From Streptomyces platensis (GTDB lineage Bacteria > Actinomycetota > Actinomycetes > Streptomycetales > Streptomycetaceae): DNA of 64,000 nt. The DNA is taken from contig NZ_CP023691.1 in assembly GCF_008704855.1 (NCBI RefSeq), forward strand, positions 4,402,001-4,466,000, written 5' to 3'. The notes beneath the pieces were generated by a model. It saw nothing but the letters and a program-made list of their open reading frames with translations. It searched no databases and had not been told where the DNA came from. The stretch's first letter is position 1; every line of letters begins with the position of its first letter. This document shows, one piece after another, positions 52,489 to 60,001 of this stretch. The translations under genes were made by a program, and so were the position numbers.

Positions 52489-52792
52489 CGCTCCGCTGCC
52501 GGCACGCGAGAAGCCGGCATCGGCATGAGGGGATTCCGTTCCGCGAAAGCAGGACAGGTGAATTCCGTAAATGCCATCAAAACGACACAAGACGGAGTGT
52601 CGCGGCTCATTCAGGCGTGACGCTGGCATCGTGTTTCACGTGAAACGTCGTTCTCTGCTGCAAGGGATCATCGACCGTGGTCGTGCGGCCGCCGTGCCGC
52701 GCGACCGTAGACCCACAAGGGTCAGCGAAGTATCCACAGAAGTGGATTCGTCCACAGGAGAACGGACCTCACTGGTTCACGACACCGAAAGC
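52489..52792 (+). promoter_or_regulatory. parAB upstream region with parS
   Basis: It carries parS (52632-52647) and two degenerate DnaA-like 9-mers, GTATCCACA (52730-52738) and TCGTCCACA (52748-52756). An open frame from ATG 52571 continues into parA, but its extra 74 residues include the translated parS and lack conservation, so this is treated as promoter. Confidence 0.6.
52632..52647. other. parS site (4)
   Basis: TGTTTCACGTGAAACG, perfect core, immediately upstream of parA; well placed for ParB-dependent control of parAB. Confidence 0.88.
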
Positions 52793-53863
52793 ATGGCAGG
52801 CTCTGAACATTGCGAGCCTGATGTCGAGGAGAGTGAATCCTTGCGGTCCGACGCCAACATCGCGGGACCGATGACCGATCCGGTCCCCGGTCCCCGTAGC
52901 GAGTCGTTCGGGGACGACGTTTCACGTGAAACGCCGCCCCCGATGGACGACACCCCGATCGGTCGTGCAGCTCAGCTTGCGGTGGAGGCACTTGGCCGCG
53001 CGGGTGAGGGGCTGCCCCGGCCTGAACAGACTCGGGTCATGGTGGTTGCCAACCAGAAGGGCGGGGTCGGTAAGACCACGACCACGGTGAACCTGGCGGC
53101 CTCATTGGCCCTGCACGGTGCCCGGGTCCTGGTGATCGACCTCGACCCCCAAGGCAATGCCTCCACGGCACTGGGGATCGACCACCACTCCGAAGTGCCC
53201 TCGATCTATGACGTGCTGGTGGACAGCAAGCCGCTCTCCGATGTGGTGCAGCCGGTCGCTGATGTGGAGGGCCTGTTCTGTGCGCCCGCCACGATCGATC
53301 TGGCTGGTGCGGAGATCGAGCTGGTCTCGCTGGTGGCGCGGGAGAGCCGGCTGGACCGCGCCATCAAGGCGTACGAACAGCCGCTGGACTACATCTTCAT
53401 CGACTGCCCGCCCTCCCTCGGCCTGCTGACGGTCAACGCTCTGGTCGCTGGCGCCGAGGTGCTGATCCCGATCCAGTGCGAGTACTACGCGCTGGAGGGG
53501 CTGGGACAGCTGCTGCGGAACGTCGATCTGGTGCGGGGTCATCTCAACCCCAAGCTCCATGTCTCGACGATTCTGCTCACCATGTACGACGGGCGCACCC
53601 GACTCGCGTCCCAGGTCGCCGATGAGGTCCGCAGTCACTTCGGCCATGAGGTGCTCCGTACGAGCATCCCCCGCTCGGTGCGCATCTCCGAGGCACCCAG
53701 CTATGGGCAGACGGTGCTCACCTATGACCCGGGATCCAGCGGCTCGCTGTCCTATCTTGAAGCGGCCCGGGAGATCGCCTTGCGTGGGGCCCCTCATACC
53801 GGGGGCCAGGGCCTCAGCGTCAACTATGAAGCACAGCACAGCATCTCGGAGGGGAATCAGTGA
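52793..53863 (+). CDS. parA: Chromosome partitioning ATPase ParA
   Basis: A 356-residue Walker-type ATPase that with ParB segregates oriC regions and organises sporulation septation. It has a variable acidic N-terminus (about 80 residues, including VSRETPPP encoded by parS), then VANQKGGVGKTTTTVNLAAS (deviant Walker A), DLDPQGNASTALGID and FIDCPPSLGLLTVNAL. ATG 52793 (MAGSEHCEPDVEES) gives the length expected for Streptomyces ParA but has a weak ribosome site; 52571 is the alternative. It overlaps parB by GTGA. Confidence 0.9.
   Translation: MAGSEHCEPDVEESESLRSDANIAGPMTDPVPGPRSESFGDDVSRETPPPMDDTPIGRAAQLAVEALGRAGEGLPRPEQTRVMVVANQKGGVGKTTTTVNLAASLALHGARVLVIDLDPQGNASTALGIDHHSEVPSIYDVLVDSKPLSDVVQPVADVEGLFCAPATIDLAGAEIELVSLVARESRLDRAIKAYEQPLDYIFIDCPPSLGLLTVNALVAGAEVLIPIQCEYYALEGLGQLLRNVDLVRGHLNPKLHVSTILLTMYDGRTRLASQVADEVRSHFGHEVLRTSIPRSVRISEAPSYGQTVLTYDPGSSGSLSYLEAAREIALRGAPHTGGQGLSVNYEAQHSISEGNQ
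52918..52933. other. parS site (5)
   Basis: CGTTTCACGTGAAACG, perfect core and a full 16-bp palindrome, inside the 5' coding part of parA. Confidence 0.88.
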
Positions 53864-54951
53864 GTGAACGACGTAGAGGCCTGGGCCGTGGGCTCGGTGC
53901 GCTGATCCCCGCAGCACCGCAGAGCACGGATCATGCCGGATCCGCAGGACAGGGAGCGACGTCACCATCGTCCGTACCGGTCCTGGCCCCGGAGCGTGGG
54001 GTGGCGGCCGCCAAGGTGACGTCGCTGCCGGCGCACGGTGTTTCACGTGAAACGGAAGCACCGGCCGCGACAGAGGCGGCGGGTATCTCGGAGGTGGCCG
54101 GCGCGCACTTCGCCGAGGTGCCGCTGGACGCGATCAAGCCGAATCCGCGACAGCCGCGTGAGGTCTTCGACGAGGATGCCCTGGCCGAGCTGGTCACCTC
54201 CATCAAGGAGGTGGGCCTGCTCCAGCCGGTGGTGGTCCGTCAGACGGGGCCGGGGCGGTATGAGCTCATCATGGGTGAGCGCCGCTGGCGGGCATGCCGT
54301 GAGGCCGGCCTGGAGAAGATTCCCGCGATCGTCCGGGCCACGGACGATGAGAAGCTGCTGCTCGATGCGCTTCTGGAGAACCTCCACCGGGCCCAGCTCA
54401 ACCCGCTGGAAGAGGCAGCCGCCTATGACCAGTTGCTGAAGGACTTCCAGTGCACGCATGACGAGCTGGCCGACCGGATCGGGCGTTCGCGCCCGCAGGT
54501 CTCCAACACGCTGCGGCTGCTGAAGCTCTCGCCGTCCGTGCAGAAGCGGCTTGCCGCGGGTGTGCTCTCCGCGGGCCATGCGCGTGCCCTGCTCTCCGTG
54601 GAGGACTCGGAGGAGCAGGATCACCTGGCGCGCCGCATCGTCGCGGAGGGACTCTCGGTCCGTTCCGTCGAGGAGATCGTGACCCTCATGGGGTCGACCC
54701 CCAAGGGCGCGAGCAAGGCCAAGGGGCCGCGTGCCGGCACCCTGGTCTCCCCCGCGCTCACGGGTCTCGCTTCCCGGCTGTCCGACCGCTTCGAGACCCG
54801 GGTGAAGGTCGACCTGGGACAGAAGAAGGGAAAGATCGTCGTTGAGTTCGCCTCGATGGACGATCTGGAGCGCATTCTCGGCACTCTCGCCCCGGGCGAG
54901 GGCCGCGTCCTGGGCCAGTCCCTTGCCGAGGAGAACGACGAAGAGGAGTGA
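53860..54951 (+). CDS. parB: Chromosome partitioning protein ParB
   Basis: A 363-residue CTPase/DNA clamp that binds parS and spreads. It has RRGLGRGLGALIP at the start (ParA-stimulating), the CTP-binding boxes ELVTSIKEVGLLQPVVVRQ and LIMGERRWRACREAG, the helix-turn-helix DRIGRSRPQVSNTLRLLKL and a C-terminal dimer domain. One parS site (54039-54054) lies in its own linker. GTG 53860 overlaps the parA stop; a long terminator follows. Confidence 0.96.
   Translation: MSERRRGLGRGLGALIPAAPQSTDHAGSAGQGATSPSSVPVLAPERGVAAAKVTSLPAHGVSRETEAPAATEAAGISEVAGAHFAEVPLDAIKPNPRQPREVFDEDALAELVTSIKEVGLLQPVVVRQTGPGRYELIMGERRWRACREAGLEKIPAIVRATDDEKLLLDALLENLHRAQLNPLEEAAAYDQLLKDFQCTHDELADRIGRSRPQVSNTLRLLKLSPSVQKRLAAGVLSAGHARALLSVEDSEEQDHLARRIVAEGLSVRSVEEIVTLMGSTPKGASKAKGPRAGTLVSPALTGLASRLSDRFETRVKVDLGQKKGKIVVEFASMDDLERILGTLAPGEGRVLGQSLAEENDEEE
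54039..54054. other. parS site (6)
   Basis: TGTTTCACGTGAAACG, perfect core, inside the parB linker where it encodes VSRET. Confidence 0.88.
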
Positions 54952-54970
54952 GCTGACGCTCTCGGCTCCC

Positions 54971-55018
54971 GGGCGGGCCGTGTTCCGGAGCCCATACCGG
55001 AACACGTGCCCGCCCTTT
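54971..55018 (+). terminator. parB terminator
   Basis: GGGCGGGC and GCCCGCCC arms with an inner CGTGTTCCGG / CCGGAACACG stem, followed by TTT, 19 bp after the parB stop. Confidence 0.88.
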
Positions 55019-55113
55019 GCACTCTTGCGGTACCCGTGCCCGTAAAGGGTGGATACGATGCGTTCGGGTATGGCACGCATCCATGTGGAGACATCTCACA
55101 CCGAGGAGAGGCC

Positions 55114-55371
55114 ATGCGATCGGTGAGCCGCACCGGACTGCTGGCAGCGGGCTTCGGTCTCGCAGCCGTCGGAGGGTTCGTTGGTGGTCTGCTGAGAGAG
55201 CAGGTGGCGCTGACGGCGCTGCGAGGTGTGGCAGGCGAGGAAAGCGAGGACCTGGGTTCATGGGCCGTCGGCTCGTACCGCTCACGCTGGACAACCTTCC
55301 GGACCTCCCCAAGCGGTGCCGCTCCTGTGTCTTCTGGGAGCTCGACCCCGTCAGCGGCGAGGCCGCGGTAA
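55114..55371 (+). CDS. Possible small membrane protein overlapping the GNAT gene
   Basis: An 85-codon frame from ATG 55114 with an excellent GAGGAGAGG ribosome site. The first half is coherent: VSRTGLLAAGFGLAAVGGFV forms one membrane helix. From 55260 it overlaps the acetyltransferase in another frame and becomes Ser/Arg/Pro-rich shadow sequence. It may be a real small gene whose stop lies inside the next gene, giving translational coupling, or a decayed or chance frame. Confidence 0.4.
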   Translation: MRSVSRTGLLAAGFGLAAVGGFVGGLLREQVALTALRGVAGEESEDLGSWAVGSYRSRWTTFRTSPSGAAPVSSGSSTPSAARPR

Positions 55372-55877
55372 AAGCGGGTCGCCCTGAGCTCGAGAAGGAA
55401 GCCTGGATCTCGGCAGTACTGCTGGAGTGGGGGTCCTGTGGTCGGGTGGTCTATGTCGATGAGGTGCCGGTCGGGTTCGTGATGTACGCCCCGCCGGCTT
55501 ATGTGCCGCGCTCCACGGCCTTCCCCACCAGCCCGGTCTCACCGGATGCGGTGCAGCTGCTGACGGCCTGGCTGATCCCCGGCTATCAAGGGCAGGGGCT
55601 GGGGCGGGTGATGGTCCAGACGGTTGCCAAGGACCTTATCCAGCGCGGCTTCAAGGCCATCGAGGCCTTTGGAGATGCCCGCTGGAGTGAGCCGGCCTGT
55701 GTGCTGCCCGCCGATCATCTGCTCGCGGTGGGCTTCAAGACCGTGCGTCCCCACCCCCGCTTTCCCCGACTGCGGCTTGAGCTGCGCACCACGATCTCGT
55801 GGAAGGAAGATGTGGAGCTGGCACTGGACCGCTTGCTGGGAGCCGTCCAGAAGGAACCCGCACTGCGACCGCTGTAG
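55260..55877 (+). CDS. GNAT family N-acetyltransferase
   Basis: A 205-residue acetyltransferase conserved after parB in streptomycetes. It begins MGRRLVPLTLDNLPDLPKRC, has CVFWELDPVSGEAAVKAG and the acetyl-CoA loop IPGYQGQGLGRVMVQTVAKD, then FKAIEAFGDARWSEPACVLP. The substrate is unknown. ATG 55260 is chosen because the conserved block begins there. It converges with trxA across a bidirectional terminator. Confidence 0.87.
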   Translation: MGRRLVPLTLDNLPDLPKRCRSCVFWELDPVSGEAAVKAGRPELEKEAWISAVLLEWGSCGRVVYVDEVPVGFVMYAPPAYVPRSTAFPTSPVSPDAVQLLTAWLIPGYQGQGLGRVMVQTVAKDLIQRGFKAIEAFGDARWSEPACVLPADHLLAVGFKTVRPHPRFPRLRLELRTTISWKEDVELALDRLLGAVQKEPALRPL

Positions 55878-55888
55878 CGGCGAGCCGA

Positions 55889-55904
55889 TGTTTCCCGTGA
55901 AACA
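55889..55904. other. parS-like site (7), variant core
   Basis: TGTTTCCCGTGAAACA differs from the parS consensus only by C for A at the centre-left. It is 12 bp after the GNAT stop. Confidence 0.65.
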
Positions 55905-55907
55905 GAG

Positions 55908-55941
55908 AACGGGCCCGCCCCCTCGTGGGGACGGGCCCGTT
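55908..55941. terminator. Bidirectional terminator, GNAT / trxA
   Basis: AACGGGCCCGCCCCC and GGGGACGGGCCCGTT arms (one mismatch) around TCGT lie between convergent genes and directly abut two parS variants. Confidence 0.8.
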
Positions 55942-55953
55942 TCCCGTGAAACG
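55938..55953. other. parS-like site (8), variant core
   Basis: CGTTTCCCGTGAAACG has the same variant core as site 7. The upstream half overlaps the terminator's last bases. Confidence 0.65.
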
Positions 55954-55965
55954 TGGCGGCGTGCC

Positions 55966-56292
<327 letters not shown>

Positions 56293-56338
56293 GGGAATCT
56301 CCTTACTGGGTGGGTGGTGGGAAAGCTGGGTGCGCGGG

Positions 56339-57313
56339 TCAGGCGGTGGGGGTCTTCTCCGGCTCGGGCGTCGACTCGCCGTCCGACAGCGCAGCGAGGA
56401 ACCGCTCGGCGTCGAGGGCAGCGGAACAACCCGTGCCGGCCGCGGTGATCGCCTGACGGTAGGTGTGGTCGACCACGTCGCCGGCGGCGAAGACGCCAGT
56501 CAGGTTGGTGCGCGTGCTGGGGGCGTCGACCTTGAGGTAGCCGTCGTCGTCGAGGTTCAGCTGGCCCTTGAACAGCTCGGTCCGCGGGTCGTGGCCGATC
56601 GCGATGAAGAGGCCGGTGACGGGGAGCTCGGAGGTCTCGCCGGTCTTGAGGTTGCGCAGGGTCAGACCCGAGAGCTTGCTCTCACCGTGGATCTCGGCGA
56701 CCTCGCTGTCCCACACGAACTTGATCTTCGGGTCGGCGAACGCACGCTCCTGCATCGCCTTGCTGGCCCGCAGAGTGTCACGACGGTGGACGACCGTGAC
56801 CGACTTGGCGAAGCGGGAGAGGAAGGTGGCCTCCTCCATCGCGGTGTCGCCTCCGCCGATGACGGCGATGTCCTGGTCCTTGAAGAAGAACCCGTCGCAG
56901 GTGGCGCACCACGAGACGCCGCGACCGGAGAGCTCGTCCTCACGGGGCAGGCCGAGCTTGCGGTGCTGGGAGCCGGTGCTGACGATCACGGTCTTCGCCC
57001 GGTGCACATTGCCGGCGGTGTCAGTGACGGTCTTGATCTCGTCGGAGAGATCGACCGCGACAATGTCGTCCGGCACCAGCTCGGCGCCGAAGCGCTCCGC
57101 CTGGGCACGCATGTTGTCCATGAGGTCCGGCCCCATGATGCCGTCGCGGAAACCGGGGAAGTTCTCCACGTCGGTGGTGTTCATCAGGGCGCCTCCGGCG
57201 GTGACGGCACCTTCGAAGACCAGCGGCTTCAGGGACGCGCGGGCGGTGTAGAGCGCTGCGGTGTAGCCCGCGGGCCCGGAGCCGATGATGATCACGTTGC
57301 GGACGTCGCTCAC
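56339..57313 (-). CDS. trxB: Thioredoxin reductase
   Basis: A 324-residue FAD/NADPH disulfide reductase. It has GSGPAGYTAALYTARASLKP (FAD), the redox-active WCATCDGFFFKDQD, GGGDTAMEEATFLSRFAKSV (NADPH) and GVFAAGDVVDHTYRQAITAA. The GTG start gives VSDVRNVIIIGSGPAG. It is upstream of trxA in one leftward unit, with a 114-bp gap from the anti-sigma gene for a promoter. Confidence 0.96.
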   Translation of the reverse strand: MSDVRNVIIIGSGPAGYTAALYTARASLKPLVFEGAVTAGGALMNTTDVENFPGFRDGIMGPDLMDNMRAQAERFGAELVPDDIVAVDLSDEIKTVTDTAGNVHRAKTVIVSTGSQHRKLGLPREDELSGRGVSWCATCDGFFFKDQDIAVIGGGDTAMEEATFLSRFAKSVTVVHRRDTLRASKAMQERAFADPKIKFVWDSEVAEIHGESKLSGLTLRNLKTGETSELPVTGLFIAIGHDPRTELFKGQLNLDDDGYLKVDAPSTRTNLTGVFAAGDVVDHTYRQAITAAGTGCSAALDAERFLAALSDGESTPEPEKTPTA

Positions 57314-57427
57314 GGGTGTCTTCCTTGTCTCTGCCGACTGCTTGCTGGGGCTCTCGGTTCTCTCACCCCACCCAACGGATCCTACGGGGCGAGCATTCCC
57401 GGAGTGTCACAGCGCACTTCTCGTCGC

Positions 57428-58375
57428 TCAGTCTCGCTGGAACGAGTGCGACAGCAGAACCTTTCCGGGAGCTGGTGGTGTGGCAGAGACGCATGAGGAA
57501 GCGATGACATACGCAGAGACGCGCTGGGGATCGGTCGGATGCGACAGCACCACGAGGTAGGCGTCCTTGCCCTGGTAGCGGGTGTGGCTGGTCGCCAGCG
57601 GAGTCTCCGGCCGGGCAGTGCCATGGCGGACGCAGGACGGAATGGTGTCGGCGCTGCCGCTCATCGGGGTGTCGGGGGAGCTCCGGGTCCCGATGCCGGG
57701 GGACTTGTGCGAGCCCTTTGACGTCAGCAGTGCGTCCACATGTGATTCGAGACTCGCCGCGGTGAGGGCCCCCGAGTCGCCGGTCTTCTTCTCGGGGGTG
57801 GCGGTGGTCCGGTCCTGTTTGCTCGCCTGGGTGCCGTCGAGGGCGGCGTTCTGAATGAGCAGGCCGCCGAAGCTCAAGATGGCCGCGGCCGCCGCGGTGC
57901 CGAGCAGAATCCGCGGCCAGCGCCGCGCACGGGACGCACGGCCGTCGGGCGTCTGCCGTCCCGGTCCCGAGGAGCCCCGGGGGCGTCCGGCGGGCCGGGC
58001 GGCCGATGCCCCTCGGCGAGGCGTCTCTTCCTCGGTTTCACGTGAAACCACGACAGGGACGGTGGCTGTTTCACGTGAAACCTGAGCCGTGGCGACAGGA
58101 GTGGTGGCGTCCAGCAGCGCCTCGGCGGCGAGGGCGGCATCGATGCGACCGGCGACATCGGCCGGCATCCGCAGCGGGCCGGGGAGCGTGCCGAGCAGTG
58201 ACCGGATTTCCTCCAGGGACGCATAGACGTCGTCACACAGGGGACAAGTGGCGAGGTGGTCGCGCAGTTCTGCGGTGCGCGAGGGAGAAAGCAGCCCGTC
58301 CGTGAGTTCGGAGATCTCGGAGACCTCCGGATGCTCACCTGTGGGGTGCTCACCCGTGCCGGTTGTCGACGTCAC
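57428..58375 (-). CDS. rsmA: Zinc-type anti-sigma factor for SigM
   Basis: A 315-residue membrane anti-sigma factor. The N-terminal ZAS domain has the HLATCPLCDDVY His-x3-Cys-x2-Cys motif; a linker with two VSRET motifs (two parS sites in the DNA) leads to one helix (ILLGTAAAAAILSFGGLLIQ, about residues 153-172) and an extracytoplasmic domain with SSCVSATPPAPG. The GTG start overlaps the sigM stop (GTGA). By position and family it is the RsmA partner that binds SigM. Confidence 0.87.
   Translation of the reverse strand: MTSTTGTGEHPTGEHPEVSEISELTDGLLSPSRTAELRDHLATCPLCDDVYASLEEIRSLLGTLPGPLRMPADVAGRIDAALAAEALLDATTPVATAQVSRETATVPVVVSRETEEETPRRGASAARPAGRPRGSSGPGRQTPDGRASRARRWPRILLGTAAAAAILSFGGLLIQNAALDGTQASKQDRTTATPEKKTGDSGALTAASLESHVDALLTSKGSHKSPGIGTRSSPDTPMSGSADTIPSCVRHGTARPETPLATSHTRYQGKDAYLVVLSHPTDPQRVSAYVIASSCVSATPPAPGKVLLSHSFQRD
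58033..58048. other. parS site (9)
   Basis: GGTTTCACGTGAAACC, perfect core and full palindrome, in the anti-sigma linker. Confidence 0.88.
58067..58082. other. parS site (10)
   Basis: TGTTTCACGTGAAACC, perfect core, 34 bp from site 9 (about three helical turns). Confidence 0.88.
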
Positions 58376-59055
58376 GCCCGACCACCTCCGCCCTTCACGG
58401 CACCTGTGTCCTTCGGCCCTGCCGTCGGTGGGACGGATGTCCCCTGCGCCCGGTTCCTTCCCCCGCTCACGGGTTTGCTATCCCCGTTGTCAGCGCGCAG
58501 ATGGGTGACCAAGGGCAGGAGCCGCGCCCGGCCCCGTGCGCAGCGGCTTTTCACCGTTCCGGTCGGGATATCGAGGATCGACGCGGCCTCCGCGACGGGG
58601 TAGCCCTGCATATCGACAAGGACGAGCGCGGCTCGCTGTTCCTCGGGAAGGGTGCGCAGGGCGCTGAGCAGCTCCCGGTGCAGATCCTGGCGCTCGGCGG
58701 GTGCCGCGGCGGATTCCTCGGGCTCCAGCAGCTGCTCCAGCCGCTCGGTCTCGGCGACGGGTGAGGTGCGCCGCGAGGCCGCCTTGCGGGCCCGGTCCAG
58801 GCAGGCATTGACCGTGATGCGGTGCAGCCACGTCGTCACCGCGGACTGACCGCGGAAGGTGTGCGCCGCTCGGTAGGCGGAGACCAAGGCGTCCTGCACG
58901 GCATCGGCGGCCTCTTCGCGATCACCGAGGGTGCGCAGTGCCACAGCCCAGAGCCGGTCGCGATGGCGCCGGACTATCTCCCCGAAGGCATCGGGGTCAC
59001 CAGCGACATGGCGAGCGATGAGGTCTTGATCACTAGAGTCCTCTAGCAGACCCAC
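58372..59055 (-). CDS. sigM: ECF RNA polymerase sigma factor SigM
   Basis: A 227-residue ECF sigma factor. Region 2 reads DPDAFGEIVRRHRDRLWAVA and DREEAADAVQDALVSAYRAA; region 4 reads LPEEQRAALVLVDMQGYPVA and LDIPTGTVKSRCARGRARLL. GTG 59055 (VGLLEDSSDQDLI) is the conserved start and follows GAGGGGG; the frame to 59127 is not conserved. Its stop overlaps the anti-sigma start. A Gly-rich tail ends the protein. Confidence 0.93.
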   Translation of the reverse strand: MGLLEDSSDQDLIARHVAGDPDAFGEIVRRHRDRLWAVALRTLGDREEAADAVQDALVSAYRAAHTFRGQSAVTTWLHRITVNACLDRARKAASRRTSPVAETERLEQLLEPEESAAAPAERQDLHRELLSALRTLPEEQRAALVLVDMQGYPVAEAASILDIPTGTVKSRCARGRARLLPLVTHLRADNGDSKPVSGGRNRAQGTSVPPTAGPKDTGAVKGGGGRA

Positions 59056-59410
59056 CCATACCCCCTCACCTAGCGCCGACTCCTGGGAATCTTGCCCCCT
59101 GTAGGACACCGGCGTAAAGATCGCCAACCTGCTGCTACCTGACGTAAGTGAATCTTGACGTGCAGCAACAATGCGTCACGTTCATCGTAGGCAGGTGAGG
59201 CAGGTGTGTGGAGAACCACTACGGAACTCATCGACTCATGGACAAGTGACCTTCTTGCCCGAGAACGCCAAATGATGCGTTGCTGCTTTTGCTTCTCAGG
59301 GGACTGCTTCTCAGGTGCCGCTTTGACCTTGAGAGTGGGCTGCCCGCCGACGGGCGTGAGCACGGGTCCGGGCCGAGTTGCGTCGCGAAAAGGCCGGAGT
59401 CGTACGAAAG
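59056..59410. other. Gene-free region upstream of sigM
   Basis: No supported gene. A leftward frame at 59070-59363 is Arg/Lys-rich and lacks a ribosome site. The segment contains TGCTTCTCAGG twice (59290-59300, 59305-59315) and must hold the sigM promoter. Confidence 0.5.
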
Positions 59411-59452
59411 AGGCCTGATGGCCTGCTGATTCTTCAGCAGGCCATCAGGCCT
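59411..59452 (-). terminator. Terminator of the small secreted protein gene
   Basis: A perfect 19-bp stem, AGGCCTGATGGCCTGCTGA and its complement, around TTCT, starts 8 bp after the stop. Confidence 0.88.
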
Positions 59453-59459
59453 TGTGGGG

Positions 59460-59768
59460 CTAGTTGCGCCCCTGGGTGTCCTGGGCGACGACGAAGTACT
59501 TGCCGCAGTTGCCGCCGAACCTCCACGTTCCGCGGCCGGTCCACGCGCCGTAAATCGTCTTTCCGTTGCTACAGTCCGTAACGGCGCGAGCCTGACCGCT
59601 CTTGACGGTGCAGCTCGCGCTCCACGTGGCGACCGTCTGCTTCCAGTCGCGACAGCTGTAGTTGCCGCCGGCAGCGGATGCCGGGGTGGCGGTGGCGATT
59701 CCGCCGACGAGGAACAATGCGGCCACAGATGCCGTTGCGGCCTGGCGCCACCCGGTGTGCTTCAACAA
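59460..59768 (-). CDS. Small secreted Cys-containing protein, unknown family
   Basis: A 102-residue protein with a signal peptide (AATASVAALFLVGGIATATP, cleavage near ASA-AG) and a mature part of about 69 residues with four Cys (YSCRDW, SASCTV, VTDCSNG, GGNCGKY), probably two disulfides. I do not recognise the family. TTG 59768 or TTG 59765 is the start, after AGGGGG. It has its own strong terminator, suggesting a well-expressed monocistronic gene. The fold might be a small beta-protein, inhibitor or bacteriocin-like factor (speculative). Confidence 0.7.
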   Translation of the reverse strand: MLKHTGWRQAATASVAALFLVGGIATATPASAAGGNYSCRDWKQTVATWSASCTVKSGQARAVTDCSNGKTIYGAWTGRGTWRFGGNCGKYFVVAQDTQGRN

Positions 59769-60001
59769 AATTTCCCCCTGATGCCCTGTCGGGCGACCGT
59801 TGGTCGGTGCGGCACTTGAGCGAGTGCCGCATGATCATTTTAGCCCCTGTGCCAGGGTTTCGGGTGGGGGAGGACGCCATGGTGGGGACAGGATCAGGCC
59901 GGCCTGCCGCACGAAGTCGCCCCGCCGGCCCGAAGGCTGACGGGGCGTTCTCGACCTCGTATTTCTACGGGTTCCCGGTGCGCTGAGTTAATGCTGGTGA
60001 G

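Noticed and set aside
52571..52792. N-terminal extension of ParA
   Set aside because: It would translate the upstream parS site and lacks a good ribosome site; the shorter protein has the usual length. Kept as an alternative only.
59070..59363. Leftward 97-codon frame upstream of sigM
   Set aside because: No ribosome site, Arg/Lys-rich, no hydrophobic or conserved block; it covers the region where the sigM promoter must be.
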